A DNA stretch of 64,000 nucleotides from Terebella lapidaria. Lineage: Eukaryota > Annelida > Polychaeta > Terebellida > Terebellidae. Made by a program: the position numbers and the translations under genes. The notes under the pieces were generated by a model that saw only the letters and a program-made list of their open reading frames with translations, was not told the DNA's origin and did no database searches. Positions within the stretch are counted from its first letter, which is position 1. Every line of letters starts with the position of its first letter. This document shows, in pieces, positions 51,461-60,852 of this stretch. The stretch lies in NCBI GenBank assembly GCA_949152475.1, contig OX424564.1, forward strand, positions 38,872,165-38,936,164, given 5' to 3'.

Positions 51461-53279
51461 CTAAAAATCACAAATACGGTCTCCACAACACATCACAAAT
51501 ATAGTCTCCACGACATAGCACAAATACAGTCTCCACGACATAACACAAATACAGTCTCCACGACATAAGACAAATACAGTCTCCACGACATAACACAAAT
51601 ACAGTCTCCACGACATAGCACAAATACAGTCTCCACGACATAAGACAAATACAGTCTCCACGACGTAACACAAATACAGTCTCCACGACATAAGACAAAT
51701 ACAGTCTCCACGACATAACACAAATACAGTCTCCACGACATAACACAAATACGGTCTCCACGACATAACACAAATACAGTCTCCACGACATAACACAAAT
51801 ACAGTCTCCACGACATAACACAAATACGGTCTCCACGACATAAGACAAATACAGTCTCCACGACATAACACAAATACAGTCTCCACGACATAACACAAAT
51901 ACAGTCTCCACGACATAAGACAAATACAGTCTCCACGACATAACACAAATACAGTCTCCACGACATAACACAAAACGGTCTCCACGACATAACACAAATA
52001 CAGTCTCGACGACATAACACAAATACGGTCTCCACGACATAACACAAATACGGTCTCCACGACATAAGACAAATACAGTCTCCACGACATAACACAAATA
52101 CGGTCTCCACGACATAAGACAAATACAGTCTCCACGACATAAGACAAATACGGTCTCCACGACATAAGACAAATACAGTCTCCACGACATAAGACAAATA
52201 CGGTCTGCACGACATAACACAAATACAGTCTCCACGACATAACACAAAACGGTCTCCACGACATAACACAAATACAGTCTCGACGACATAACACAAATAC
52301 GGTCTCCACGACATAACACAAATACAGTCTCGACGACATAACACAAATACGGTCTCCACGACATAACACAAATACGGTCTCCACGACATAAGACAAATAC
52401 AGTCTCCACGACATAACACAAATACGGTCTCCACGACATAAGACAAATACAGTCTCCACGACATAAGACAAATACGGTCTCCACGACATAAGACAAATAC
52501 AGTCTCCACGACATAAGACAAATACGGTCTGCACGACATAACACAAATACAGTCTCCACGACATAACACAAATACGGTCTCCACGACATAAGACAAATAC
52601 AGTCTCCACGACATAACACAAATACAGTCTCCACGACATAACACAAATATGGTCTCCACGACATAACACAAATACGGTCTCCACGACATAACACAAATAC
52701 AGTCTCCACGACATAACACAAATACGGTCTCCACGACATAACACAAATACAGTCTCCACGACATAACACAAATATGGTCTCCACGACATAACACAAATAC
52801 GGTCTCCACGACATAACACAAATACGGTCTCCACGACATAACACAAATATGGTCTCCACGACAAAACACAAGTACAGTCTCCACGACATAACACAAATAC
52901 GGTCTCCACGACATAACACAAGTACAGTGTCCACGACATAACACAAATATGGTCTCCACGACATAACACAAATATGTTCTCCACGACAAAACACAAATAC
53001 AGTCTCCACAACAGAACACAAATACGGTCTCCATGACATAACACAAATACGGTCTCCACGACATAAAACAAATACGATCTCCACGACATAATACAAATAT
53101 ATGATCTCCACAACAAAACACAAATACAGTCTCCACAACATAACACAAATACAGTTTCCACGACATAGCACAAATACGATCTCCACGAAATAACACAAAT
53201 ACGGTCTCCACGACATAAAACAAATACGGTCTCCACGACAAAATACAAATACGGTCTCCACGACATAACAACGGGAACT
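51461..53279. repeat. Minisatellite, 25-bp unit, about 72 copies
   Basis: Head-to-tail 25-bp units built from CTCCACGACATAACACAA and ATACAGT. The main alternatives are CAGTC/CGGTC and ATAACAC/ATAAGAC. Two 24-bp units (CAAAACGGTC at 51971 and 52245) lie 274 bases apart inside a duplicated block of about 11 units. The right end is more divergent. All three minus-strand frames stay open for about 590-615 codons because the unit lacks stops in that orientation and 25 is not a multiple of three. This is a property of the repeat, not evidence of a gene. Confidence 0.95.
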
Positions 53280-53814
53280 TTATACGTCACAATACGAATC
53301 GACAATTAGAAGCACACCCTGATTTGACTCTGTCTAGGAATAGAGAAAGTCGCTCTTCTAAATGTTGATTCTGTGATAGGAAGGTCATCAGTATTACTTG
53401 TCGTCACTCACGAAAAAGACACATTGAAAGGAATTCCTATTATTTCAGTGATCCATTCAGAATATTGTCATTGAGAAAAGCTCTATTTGCCCGTTAGCGA
53501 TGTGACTTATACTTATCATTTAGGATCACGCCCGAAATGAAGTTAATCATGCACTGACCACTGCTTTGATCTACGGTCAAGCGTGTGTTGTAGACCTGAT
53601 TGTCGGTATGAGACTGGGTATGAGACCGTCTGATTGAGCTCATTAATCTCCGGCGGGCAGTCGATGTGTGCTCCAATGATGGCCAAGTATCTATTGTAGC
53701 TATATCCACTAAAGCCTGGCCGCAGGGTGAGTTATACAACGGCGCGTCAGAGCCATATAGCTCTTAATTACATTACAGCACGTCATGTCCGAGCCGCAAG
53801 TCTCCTAACCACAT
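53280..53814. other. Unassigned DNA after the 25-bp minisatellite
   Basis: Apparently single-copy. The 81-codon minus-strand frame at 53494-53739 has no recognisable motif. Nothing else was seen. Confidence 0.45.
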
Positions 53815-54065
53815 ATAATACAACATCGCTAACATTATATCCTAGTTTGACAGTTTAACATACAATGACACTAGCATTATATTTTTTTTCATAGTTTGAC
53901 AGACAGCGAAGCCAACATTTTATTATATTTCGACAGTTTGACATCCAGCGACGTTATCATTTCATTTGATTTAGACAGTTTGACATATTTCGTAAATATA
54001 TTCTATCTTGACAGTTTAACATACAGCGAAACTAGCATTATATCCTATATTCGACTGTATGACAT

Positions 54066-54100
<35 letters not shown>

Positions 54101-54350
54101 GACGACGACAACAACAACAAGATTATATTCTATATTTGACGGTATCACATACAACAACAACAATAACAACAACAACATTATATATTCTATTTTGACAGTT
54201 TGACATGAAGCAACACCAACATTAAATTCTATTTTGACAACTTCACATAGGGCAACTTTATCATTATATTCTCTGTTGACAGTTTTACATACAGTGATAT
54301 CAACATTATATTCTACTTTGAAAGTTCGACACACAGCAACGCTTACACAA
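53815..54350. repeat. Degenerate 36-48 bp repeat with CAA/CGA microsatellite
   Basis: About eleven diverged units, each built on GACAGTTTGACATACAGC followed by an AACATTATATTCTAT-like stretch. Inside two units the ACA part has expanded into (CAA)n and (CGA)n runs at 54067-54120 and 54150-54178. The polyglutamine-like frame here is a by-product of the microsatellite. Confidence 0.85.
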
Positions 54351-54393
54351 CCTGAGGATCGAATTCAACCAGTGTAAAATAAGCCCCACAATG

Positions 54394-54398
54394 AAATG
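54394..54398. repeat. Target site duplication of the old LTR element (AAATG)
   Basis: AAATG precedes the left LTR here and recurs directly after the right LTR at 59557-59561. The perfect five-base match ties two diverged LTRs to a single insertion. Confidence 0.75.
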
Positions 54399-55119
54399 TG
54401 TTGCCATGGCGATTTAGTTACATTTATTCAATATAAAGGTTGGTTTCTATAATGTTCATTTCTTGTAATTTCTGGGACATTCATTGGCTCTACAGAAGGT
54501 TTTTTTTTCTTTTCTTGTAAGTTTTAGAAAATGAAAATTCTATTGTTCTTCAGAATTTTCTGTTATTTTCTGGTATTTCTAAATAGATATATGTATTGAG
54601 CTGGCTGTGTTTAGAGTAGTAGTTATTGTTGGTTGAACATAGAAGACAGACAGTGTTGCACTAAAATATTATCATCTGAGTTGGACAATAACTGGATTGT
54701 GATTGGATTTGACACCTAATTGGACATTACCGGGACATTGAAGATTCTGAAGTTTACATTCTGCTGCTACGGGATATAGGCCTACTAGTATTGAGTTGTT
54801 GCTGATTCTTCGTTGGATATTCAGGGATATAATCTGGAGTAATCTCTCATCGTCAACATCATCGAATCGCAGGATATCATTCGCCGAATCAACTGGAAAC
54901 AGTGACATTCTGGAATCTTCTCATCATCGTGCGGACTAAAACAGGCCATTTCATATTGATATATTTATTTTGAGAATTTGTACATTTGATCTGATATTGT
55001 GTTTATCTGTCTTGCTGTTTGTGTATTCAAATTAGTCAAGTGTTTTATTGTAATGAAATTTCCAAGTTGCAAAGTCTTAATCTGTTCGTTCTTTTCCTAA
55101 TAAATTACAGAACGTAACA
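54399..55119 (+). repeat. Left LTR of the old LTR element
   Basis: Starts TGTTGCCATGG and ends AACGTAACA. It shares with the right LTR such segments as GAGCTGGCTGTGTTTAGAG and GGATTGTGATTGGATTTGAC. It is about 80 bases longer than the right copy because of indels. Confidence 0.82.
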
Positions 55120-55126
55120 GATTAAT

Positions 55127-55144
55127 TGGGGGCTCGTCCGGGAA
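55127..55144 (+). promoter_or_regulatory. Primer-binding site, tRNA-Pro type
   Basis: TGGGGGCTCGTCCGGGA lies eight bases after the left LTR. It matches the classical proline-tRNA primer site known from gammaretroviruses and some other LTR elements, which supports the LTR boundary. Confidence 0.8.
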
Positions 55145-55198
55145 TCTCTAACCATCATAAGAAAATCTACTTTACAACTTGAATTATTCTAAAATATA

Positions 55199-55568
55199 TG
55201 TGGCGATTTTGCCCAAAGATAGCGGCAGGAGATTATTTCTAAAACTTTATTGTTTCTGGCCGCTCCATGTTCGAAGCACGAGCGTTGCATAGCCGTGGCA
55301 GTGCCGTCGGCGAGGCCGGCCAACAACTTGCCCACGTGTAGATGCTCTGCTGGGCCATGGCATCTCAGGCTGTGCATACGGCTACATTACCATTACTGAT
55401 GTATAATGTATTCTGTATGTCTATGATATTATATGATGTGATGTATGACGGCCGGATTCGTCCGGACGGACTGTTACCTGTTTGTATTTCTAGTAATTAC
55501 GACGCCCGCCGTGACCGTGCCTCAGCGCGGGGCGCTTAAGCCCTAGGCAGCGGGCGCCGAACGTTACA
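55199..55568 (+). mobile_element. Solo LTR related to the young Gypsy family
   Basis: About 370 bp, starting TGTGGCGATTTTGCCC (the same first 16 bases as the Gypsy LTR at 4587), continuing with a similar GCGGCAGG segment and a CGTTGC...CGTGGC stretch, and ending GAACGTTACA. It is half the length of the 735-bp LTR, has no internal region and interrupts the old LTR element between its primer site and gag. It probably arose by LTR-LTR recombination of a sister-family element. No clean target duplication is visible. Confidence 0.7.
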
Positions 55569-55569
55569 C

Positions 55570-56450
55570 ATATTATTCCGAATTAGATATTCTTGCATAT
55601 AACTTTCCCTGCTTGGAAATTACCAGTCACGGCATTTACACTTGATAAGTTGTTTTATCAGTTTATTCCAAACCCCTCACAAGAGATGATCAATGGTTTG
55701 AGAAAATCACACTCACTTGAAGTGGGTAAGCATTATGGTCTGGATTTTAAACTAGTCATGCGTAAAGACCAAGTTAAAAGGATTAATGTTGAACATATGG
55801 TCGACGATGATATGTTGACAGAAGATGTATCAGAATTAGTCCCAATTGTAAGTGGTTCTGATACAGAATTTTGAGTTGAAATTTCGCCTGCAGTTAGAAA
55901 AATAAAAAAACTAAACGTAGGGAACAGGGAAAAGATACCAGACGTAGGGAACAAATAGAAGAGACAAAGCGTCTACAAATTCAATTAGAGATAAAGAAAT
56001 CTGAACAAGAAAACGTTTTAGACAAATCTTCTCAATTTGATGTTACTAGACAGATACGTCTGGTTCCTCCTTTCGATGGAAAATATATTAATAAGTATTT
56101 TGACTAATTCGAGAAAATAGCTCGTAATTTGAAATGGCCTACGGAATATTGGACAACTTTGTTACAGTCTGTATTAACTGGCGAAACTCAGCAGATATTT
56201 GCTTCACTGTCAATTATGCAAAGCTATGATGACGCTACTGTCAAACAGAGAATTCTCAGTGCCTATGAGTTAGTCCCAGAAACTTACAGACAAAAATTTC
56301 GTAATTACAAAAAGTTTGATAATCAAACATATGTTGAATTCGCTCATGATAAAGAGATGACGTTGACAGATGGTGTACATCAAGTGGTGTTGATAATTTT
56401 GACAAACTTAGACAAAACAATACAATCCCCTGACCTAAAACTTGGCTAGC
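55570..56450 (+). pseudogene. Gag-like remains of the old LTR element
   Basis: Two stretches read as Gag. The first (near 55593-55873) includes ITFPAWKLPVTAFTLDKL and resembles the N-terminal part of invertebrate retroelement Gag proteins. The second (near 56129-56449) has LLQSVLTGETQQIFASLS and YELVPETYRQKFRNYKK, which match the SCAN-like capsid region found in metazoan LTR elements. The region is broken and no zinc knuckle follows. Fossil status is clear. Confidence 0.7.
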
Positions 56451-57050
56451 ACACACACAAATACTCACGGATGATGAACCGAGACATGGTTTCATAAATG
56501 ATATCACGAAAGCTGTGCAATTTGATGATTAGATAAATCATTCTATACGTTTCACCAAAACGAAGATTCGAGTGTTCTGCTTGACAAGCACTGGCTGTTG
56601 CATATATTTATTCCTTGTTGTCGTCAAAATAATGAGAATATCTAGGGCTATACTTTCTGTGAGATGAATACAATGAGCTGAACATTCATAATCCCAAACA
56701 CCTCGGCGCACCCGAGTCCCGGGACCCGAGTGCATATCACCTGTGAGTTTTACTAGCCTCACTAGCTATTTGCTGCACAGCATAATCCTTTCGCTCGCCC
56801 TGTTGTGAGTGTATTTTGTAGACTGAGAAATAGGTCGGAAAATGACATATGAAAACGACGAATTTAACAAATTTAACATTGCTTAGTAATAAACAGAGTC
56901 TCGGTTAGTAATCCTTGATGGCTAACAATCAGAAAGGCAAAGTTTCACGTTGATTGGAAGTGTGTAAATTCATTAATTTGTTACCTTTACATTATAAGTG
57001 AATGGACAGCTGGTCAATGCCAGGTTCATGACGATCACATGCAATCAATC
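56451..57050. other. Unassigned interior of the old LTR element
   Basis: Between the gag-like remains and the inserted cassette. I recognise no domain here. A CCCGGG centre flanked by two ACCCGAGT copies at about 56707-56731 is the only notable local feature. Confidence 0.4.
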
Positions 57051-57716
57051 CTTAAATGGTATTTCGGCCTGGGATAACGCAAAGCCGTATATATTGAAAT
57101 CAACGATAAAACTACAGAAACGGGCCATCAGAACAATACATAAAGCATCATACAACAATCAAACGGAACCACTTCAAGCAGTCAGGCATTCTTCGACTAA
57201 GTGATCAGTTTACGCATGAAACAAGGTTATTTATGTACCAGTTCATGAGCAAAAAGCTGCCAATTTCATTCGACCATACTTTCAATAATAATAAGGATGT
57301 TCAGACACAAGGATGTTCGACCAGACAATCAGACAAATTTCAAGTCAGGCGATTTGACTCCGTGTTTGTAGAGAGACTGCCGTTGATAAATTTTCCGAGA
57401 TTCTGGAATGAATTGGCGCCTTCTTGTGTACACTCAGAATCGAAAGCTCATATAAAGAATCTATCAAAGTCAGACCTATTTTCAGCTTATTGTGGCACCG
57501 TGAAATGTAACGATCAATGCAGTATTAATGCTAACTGCATTGATTGTCAAATTTACTACAGACTCCGCTAATTTTTCCAACTATCTAGACCTGAGGTTGG
57601 AGATTGATAATGATTCTAACCTGTCAACTAGATTATATGACAAACGTGATGATTTCAATTTTTCCATAGTCAATTTCCCTTTTCTAAGCAGCAACATTCC
57701 TATGTCACCGGCATAT

Positions 57717-57824
57717 GGTGTGTTTGTTTCTCAACTTATTCCAGAGCTAGTTGGTGTGTTTGTTTCTCAACTTATTCCAGAGCTAGTTGGTGTGTTTGTT
57801 TCTCAACTTATTCCAGAGCTAGTT
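57717..57824. repeat. 3 x 36-bp tandem repeat, private to cassette copy 1
   Basis: Three perfect copies start at 57717, 57753 and 57789. Each adds 12 codons (GVFVSQLIPELV) in frame. Cassette copy 2 has a single unit here with a few extra bases, so the expansion happened after the cassettes separated. Confidence 0.9.
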
Positions 57825-58194
57825 GCAAATATGAGGATTTTGTCTATCGAAGTGCCCAGCTAATCTCTAAACTGCTGCGACAAGGATATGTTTTACCAAG
57901 ACTTATAGCTGCGTCAAGTCAAATTTATTTCAAATTTATTTCGGACAGCTATTAAGAAATTCTATGGACGTCATCATGATCTGGTGAATAAATACAGCAA
58001 ATCCATGTCTGCCATGCAACTAGATCTATTTTCGTGTTAATTTCGGGGAATTCATGACGGGTGCCACTAGTGGGGCAGGAAATGCTCACTCTTTCCGGAA
58101 CACCTGATTTCACCTCCTAATGGCCATTTTTGGGGGTTCATGAGTTTCCCTGTCATTTTTGTTTTCTCTCACTTCGTATGCCTGATATGACTTT

Positions 58195-58699
58195 CTATCC
58201 CCGGACTACGAGATTGGATAACGGACCCTGTTTTGTTTGCTTGGAATACTTAATACTGGGTATTGATTCCACGTCTATTAGTAAGTTTTTGAATGCATTC
58301 ATATACACTACTAATGATGTCAAATGTACTGTGATTATGATTCTCAAACTTGAGATATAGTGAACTATTTTACTGTGAGCATTATCTACGGTCCTATTGA
58401 TATATACATACCATTTGAAATCAATGCTGCTGTCTTTTCTAAATAAAGCCACAGGTTGTATATCTATAATCCCTGTATATTCTCCTGCATTTAGTCCTTT
58501 TTCATATTCCTCGAGCAACATTTTGTATATTTTTCACAGTCTATAGGTTTTCTCCTGCTGAGGCAACAGGTTGGGTATGATATGGAATTTGTTATCATGT
58601 ATATAGTTTCTGGTAAATTTTCTTATTTTAAATGTTGAACTATCCGTTTTTCTATTGACAACATTTTCAAAATATACAGCGGCGTCATATGGAAGACAG
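58195..58699 (-). pseudogene. Unidentified minus-strand coding-like frame, cassette copy 1
   Basis: Read on the minus strand, this stretch contains FHIIPNLLPQQEKTYRL, then YKMLLEEYEKGLNAGEYTGI and VALFRKDSSIDFKWY. It has the amino-acid composition of a real protein. It is interrupted once, whereas the equivalent frame in copy 2 is uninterrupted over the same span. A GGTATGT lies after the FKW codons and could be a splice donor, which would make this an exon. I do not recognise the protein. Confidence 0.45.
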
Positions 58700-58740
58700 C
58701 CGAGCGGTTAATCATGCCCCCTTCAGCCTTAAACAAGTAC

Positions 58741-58802
58741 CAAGTAAGTGTTAAACACATTCGTGGTGTTGAGAATGTGATTGCACATTCATTGTCCTGG
58801 TA
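58741..58802 (+). pseudogene. RNase H-tail remnant of the old LTR element
   Basis: Translates to VKHIRGVENVIAHSLSW, close to the family hallmark KHIxGxxNVxADxLSR that joins RNase H to integrase in Gypsy-type Pol. It lies between the inserted cassette and the right LTR. It shows that pol was once present and fixes the element's orientation. Confidence 0.65.
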
Positions 58803-58915
58803 GATAAATTGATGTTGCTCAATGTTACTTCTGTTATTGTTGTTGTATTGTTGTTTATTGAGTTGTGTTCTCTAAAAGTTTTCACATGTTCAAACTTTTC
58901 TTTCAAGACGGGAAG

Positions 58916-59556
58916 TGTTGCCATGGAGAGTTAGTGACATGCATTCAATATAGAAGTTGGTCTCTAGAATGTCCTTTTCTTGTAATTTTTAGAAAGTTCT
59001 TTTGCTCTTCAGAGAGTTCTTTTCTTTTCTTGTAATATTTAGAAAATGAAAAAGTGTATTTTTCTCTCGAAAGTTCTGTTCTGTTTTTTTTTTCTTGTAT
59101 TTCTGATTGGGTATATATATTGAGCTGGCTGTGTTTAGAGTTAGTTAGTTATTGTTGGTTGAATGTAGAGGACAGACAGTGTTGCGTTGAAGTATTGTCA
59201 TCTGAGTTGGACACTAACTGGATTGTGATTGGATTTGACATATAATTGGATATTACCGGGACATTGATGATTCTGCTGCTAAGGAATATAAGCCTATTGA
59301 ACTCATGCTTATTCTTCGTTGGATATTTAAGGGATATATTCTCGAGTAATCTCTCGTCGTCAACATCATCGCATCGCATGATATCATTCACTGAATCAAC
59401 TGAAAACAGTGACATTCTGGAATATTCTCATCACTGTGCGGACTGAAACATTAACCATCTATTCAAATAGGTTAAGTGTTTAATTGTAATAAAACTTCCA
59501 AGTTGCGAATTTTTAATCTGTTCGTTTTTTTTTCTGATAAAATACATAACGTAACC
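58916..59556 (+). repeat. Right LTR of the old LTR element
   Basis: 641 bp, starting TGTTGCCATGG after a purine-rich AAGACGGGAAG and ending AACGTAACC. It aligns with the left LTR along most of its length, with indels. AAATG follows, completing the target duplication. Confidence 0.82.
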
Positions 59557-59561
59557 AAATG

Positions 59562-60040
59562 CCAGAGTCTGGAATGTGCCACGCCGTCTGTCTCTGGTAC
59601 CACAAGTTTGACGTTAGAGATAAATATTCGGTCGGGTCTGGTTTATGTGTCAAAATTAACCATGCTGTCTTTAATTAATAGTTGATTTATACTTCTACCA
59701 CAGAGGCGATATCTCGAACTGCTCGTGGACAAATCTGTTCTGGAGGATATCCTCAGTAAGCATTTGTGAATGACTTTGTAATGCATTTATTCAAGGCTTG
59801 TTTTAGAACACACCATCTAACCTTAATCGCACCACTTTTGATTCATATATTGTGGGGCTTTGTAATGATTCTAAACATGCTAAAAGTTATTCACTTTGGG
59901 TTTTGCATTGGTTTCATCATTTAATCTTACACCCTTGATGTTAGATTGAGATACATCTGGATACGAACACCTTTTCCTTTACTTGTTTCGTCCACTGATG
60001 CATATTCTGTATGGAAATGGATCTTTAAAAACATATAATG
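59562..60040. other. Unassigned DNA after the old LTR element
   Basis: AT-rich and apparently single-copy, with no motif, RNA gene or repeat end recognised. Confidence 0.45.
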
Positions 60041-60393
60041 ATGTCTTGTTACCCAGGAGCTATCAGCAAGTGACCTTGGTGAAAGTGAAGTTGTGGTATG
60101 TGTGCGCTCCATGGATCTGGTCCTTGTATGTCCTGTTACCCAGAAGATATCGGCAAGTGACCTTGGTGAGAGTGAAGTTGTGGTATGTGTGCGCTCCATG
60201 GATCTGGTCCTTGTATGTCCTGTTACCCAGGAGCTATCGGCAAGTGACCTTGGTGGAAGTGAAGTTGTGGTATGTGTGCGCTCCATGGATCTGGTCCTTG
60301 TATGTCCTGTTACCCAAGAGCTATCGGCAAGTGACCTTGGTGAAAGTGAAGTTGTGGTATGTGTGCGCTCCATGGATCTGGTCCGTGAATGTT
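60041..60393. repeat. Tandem repeat, 4 x 87 bp
   Basis: ACCCAGGAGC-type starts fall at 60051, 60138, 60225 and 60312, exactly 87 bases apart. Each unit includes GTGCGCTCCATGGATCTGG. Since 87 equals 29 codons, frames stay open on both strands and produce repetitive open frames (159 codons minus, 190 plus). The rightmost unit merges into the minus-strand coding-like fragment at 60.33-60.85 kb, so the repeat amplified the end of that fragment. Confidence 0.95.
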
Positions 60394-60850
60394 CTGATGA
60401 AGTCACTGACGTCTATCTTCTTGCCACGTTCCAGGAAAATTTTGACAAAATCCAAACTAGCCTTGGATACTGCCGTTGCCATGGCGACTGATCTGTCAGA
60501 CAAGCCGACGTTGTTGACGAGCCGACTCTCTGTGAACATGACATGCCACTGTTAAGAGCGGCACGTGGTCGCCTCGAGAGCACAGCTGACCTCCAGACCG
60601 AGCGGCTGGGAGCTGGCCTCTGCCAAGCCCCGGCGATCCGCCTCCAGGTCCACAGTCCTCATCAGCGTGCCGTCCAAGTTAGTGATGTAGCCGAGGTCGC
60701 CGCGATGGTAGCGAGGGTAGAACAGTGTTAGGTCTGGGTGTGAGGCCAATGGCACGAGGCGCTGGTGGGACTTGCCGTCCAGGTCCGACTGGTTGTAGTT
60801 GTGGCCGAGCCTCAGCTGAACAGACCCGACTCCAGCTCCTCCAGGACATC
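60324..60850 (-). pseudogene. GC-rich coding-like fragment, host exon or pseudogene, unidentified
   Basis: On the minus strand one frame runs for about 170 codons with a single in-frame TAA (complement of 60552-60554). Segments include LRLGHNYNQSDLDGK, HPDLTLFYPRYHRGDLGYI, TNLDGTLMRTVDLEADRRG and, after the stop, SVAMATAVSKASLDFVKIFL. The GC content and codon use differ sharply from the AT-rich surroundings, which suggests a former host exon rather than a mobile element. The fragment ends in HGAHTYHNFTFTKVTCR, the part amplified in the 87-bp repeat. Its left edge in reading order abuts a LINE fragment. I cannot name the protein. Confidence 0.5.
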
Positions 60851-60852
60851 CG

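Larger units (their letters stand above)
57051..58699 (+). mobile_element. Cassette copy 1: LINE C-terminus plus unidentified sequence
   Basis: A segment of 1.65 kb shared with 62329-64000 at very high identity, both starting at CTTAAATGG. It begins with the C-terminal part of a LINE reverse-transcriptase protein (AKPYILKSTIKLQKRAIRTIHKASYNNQTEP), shifted in frame near 57180. The following frame (57233-57571) ends in a Cys-rich tail (CGTVKCNDQC...CIDC). Next comes LYDKRDDFNFSIVNFPFLSS, a signature I associate with the C-terminus of another class of invertebrate reverse-transcriptase proteins. A minus-strand open frame follows (58.2-58.69 kb). This copy alone carries three tandem 36-bp units at 57717-57824. 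It sits inside the old LTR element. Confidence 0.75.
54399..59556 (+). mobile_element. Old LTR retrotransposon fossil, broken, with nested insertions
   Basis: Two diverged LTRs (721 and 641 bp, roughly 80-85% alike by eye, with indels) flank 3.8 kb, bounded by AAATG on both sides. A primer-binding site follows the left LTR and a purine-rich tract precedes the right one. The interior keeps gag-like stretches (55.6-56.45 kb) and a short piece resembling an RNase H tail just before the right LTR. Most of pol is missing or replaced. It holds at least two later insertions, a solo LTR at 55199-55568 and a LINE-containing cassette at 57051-58699. It is broken in many places and is much older than the Gypsy at 4.6-15.3 kb. 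The pol trace and primer site suggest a Gypsy- or retrovirus-related lineage, without a firm family. Confidence 0.82.

Noticed and set aside
51461-53305. Three minus-strand open frames of about 590-615 codons
   Set aside because: They are overlapping readings of one 25-bp tandem repeat in all three frames. Composition explains the lack of stops, and no domain or non-repeat portion supports a gene.
53896-54195. Polyglutamine-like protein frame
   Set aside because: The Gln/Arg run is a CAA/CGA microsatellite inside a degenerate tandem repeat.
59983-60555. 190-codon plus-strand and 159-codon minus-strand frames
   Set aside because: They are mainly four in-frame copies of the 87-bp repeat. Only the non-repeat minus-strand part was kept, as a possible exon.
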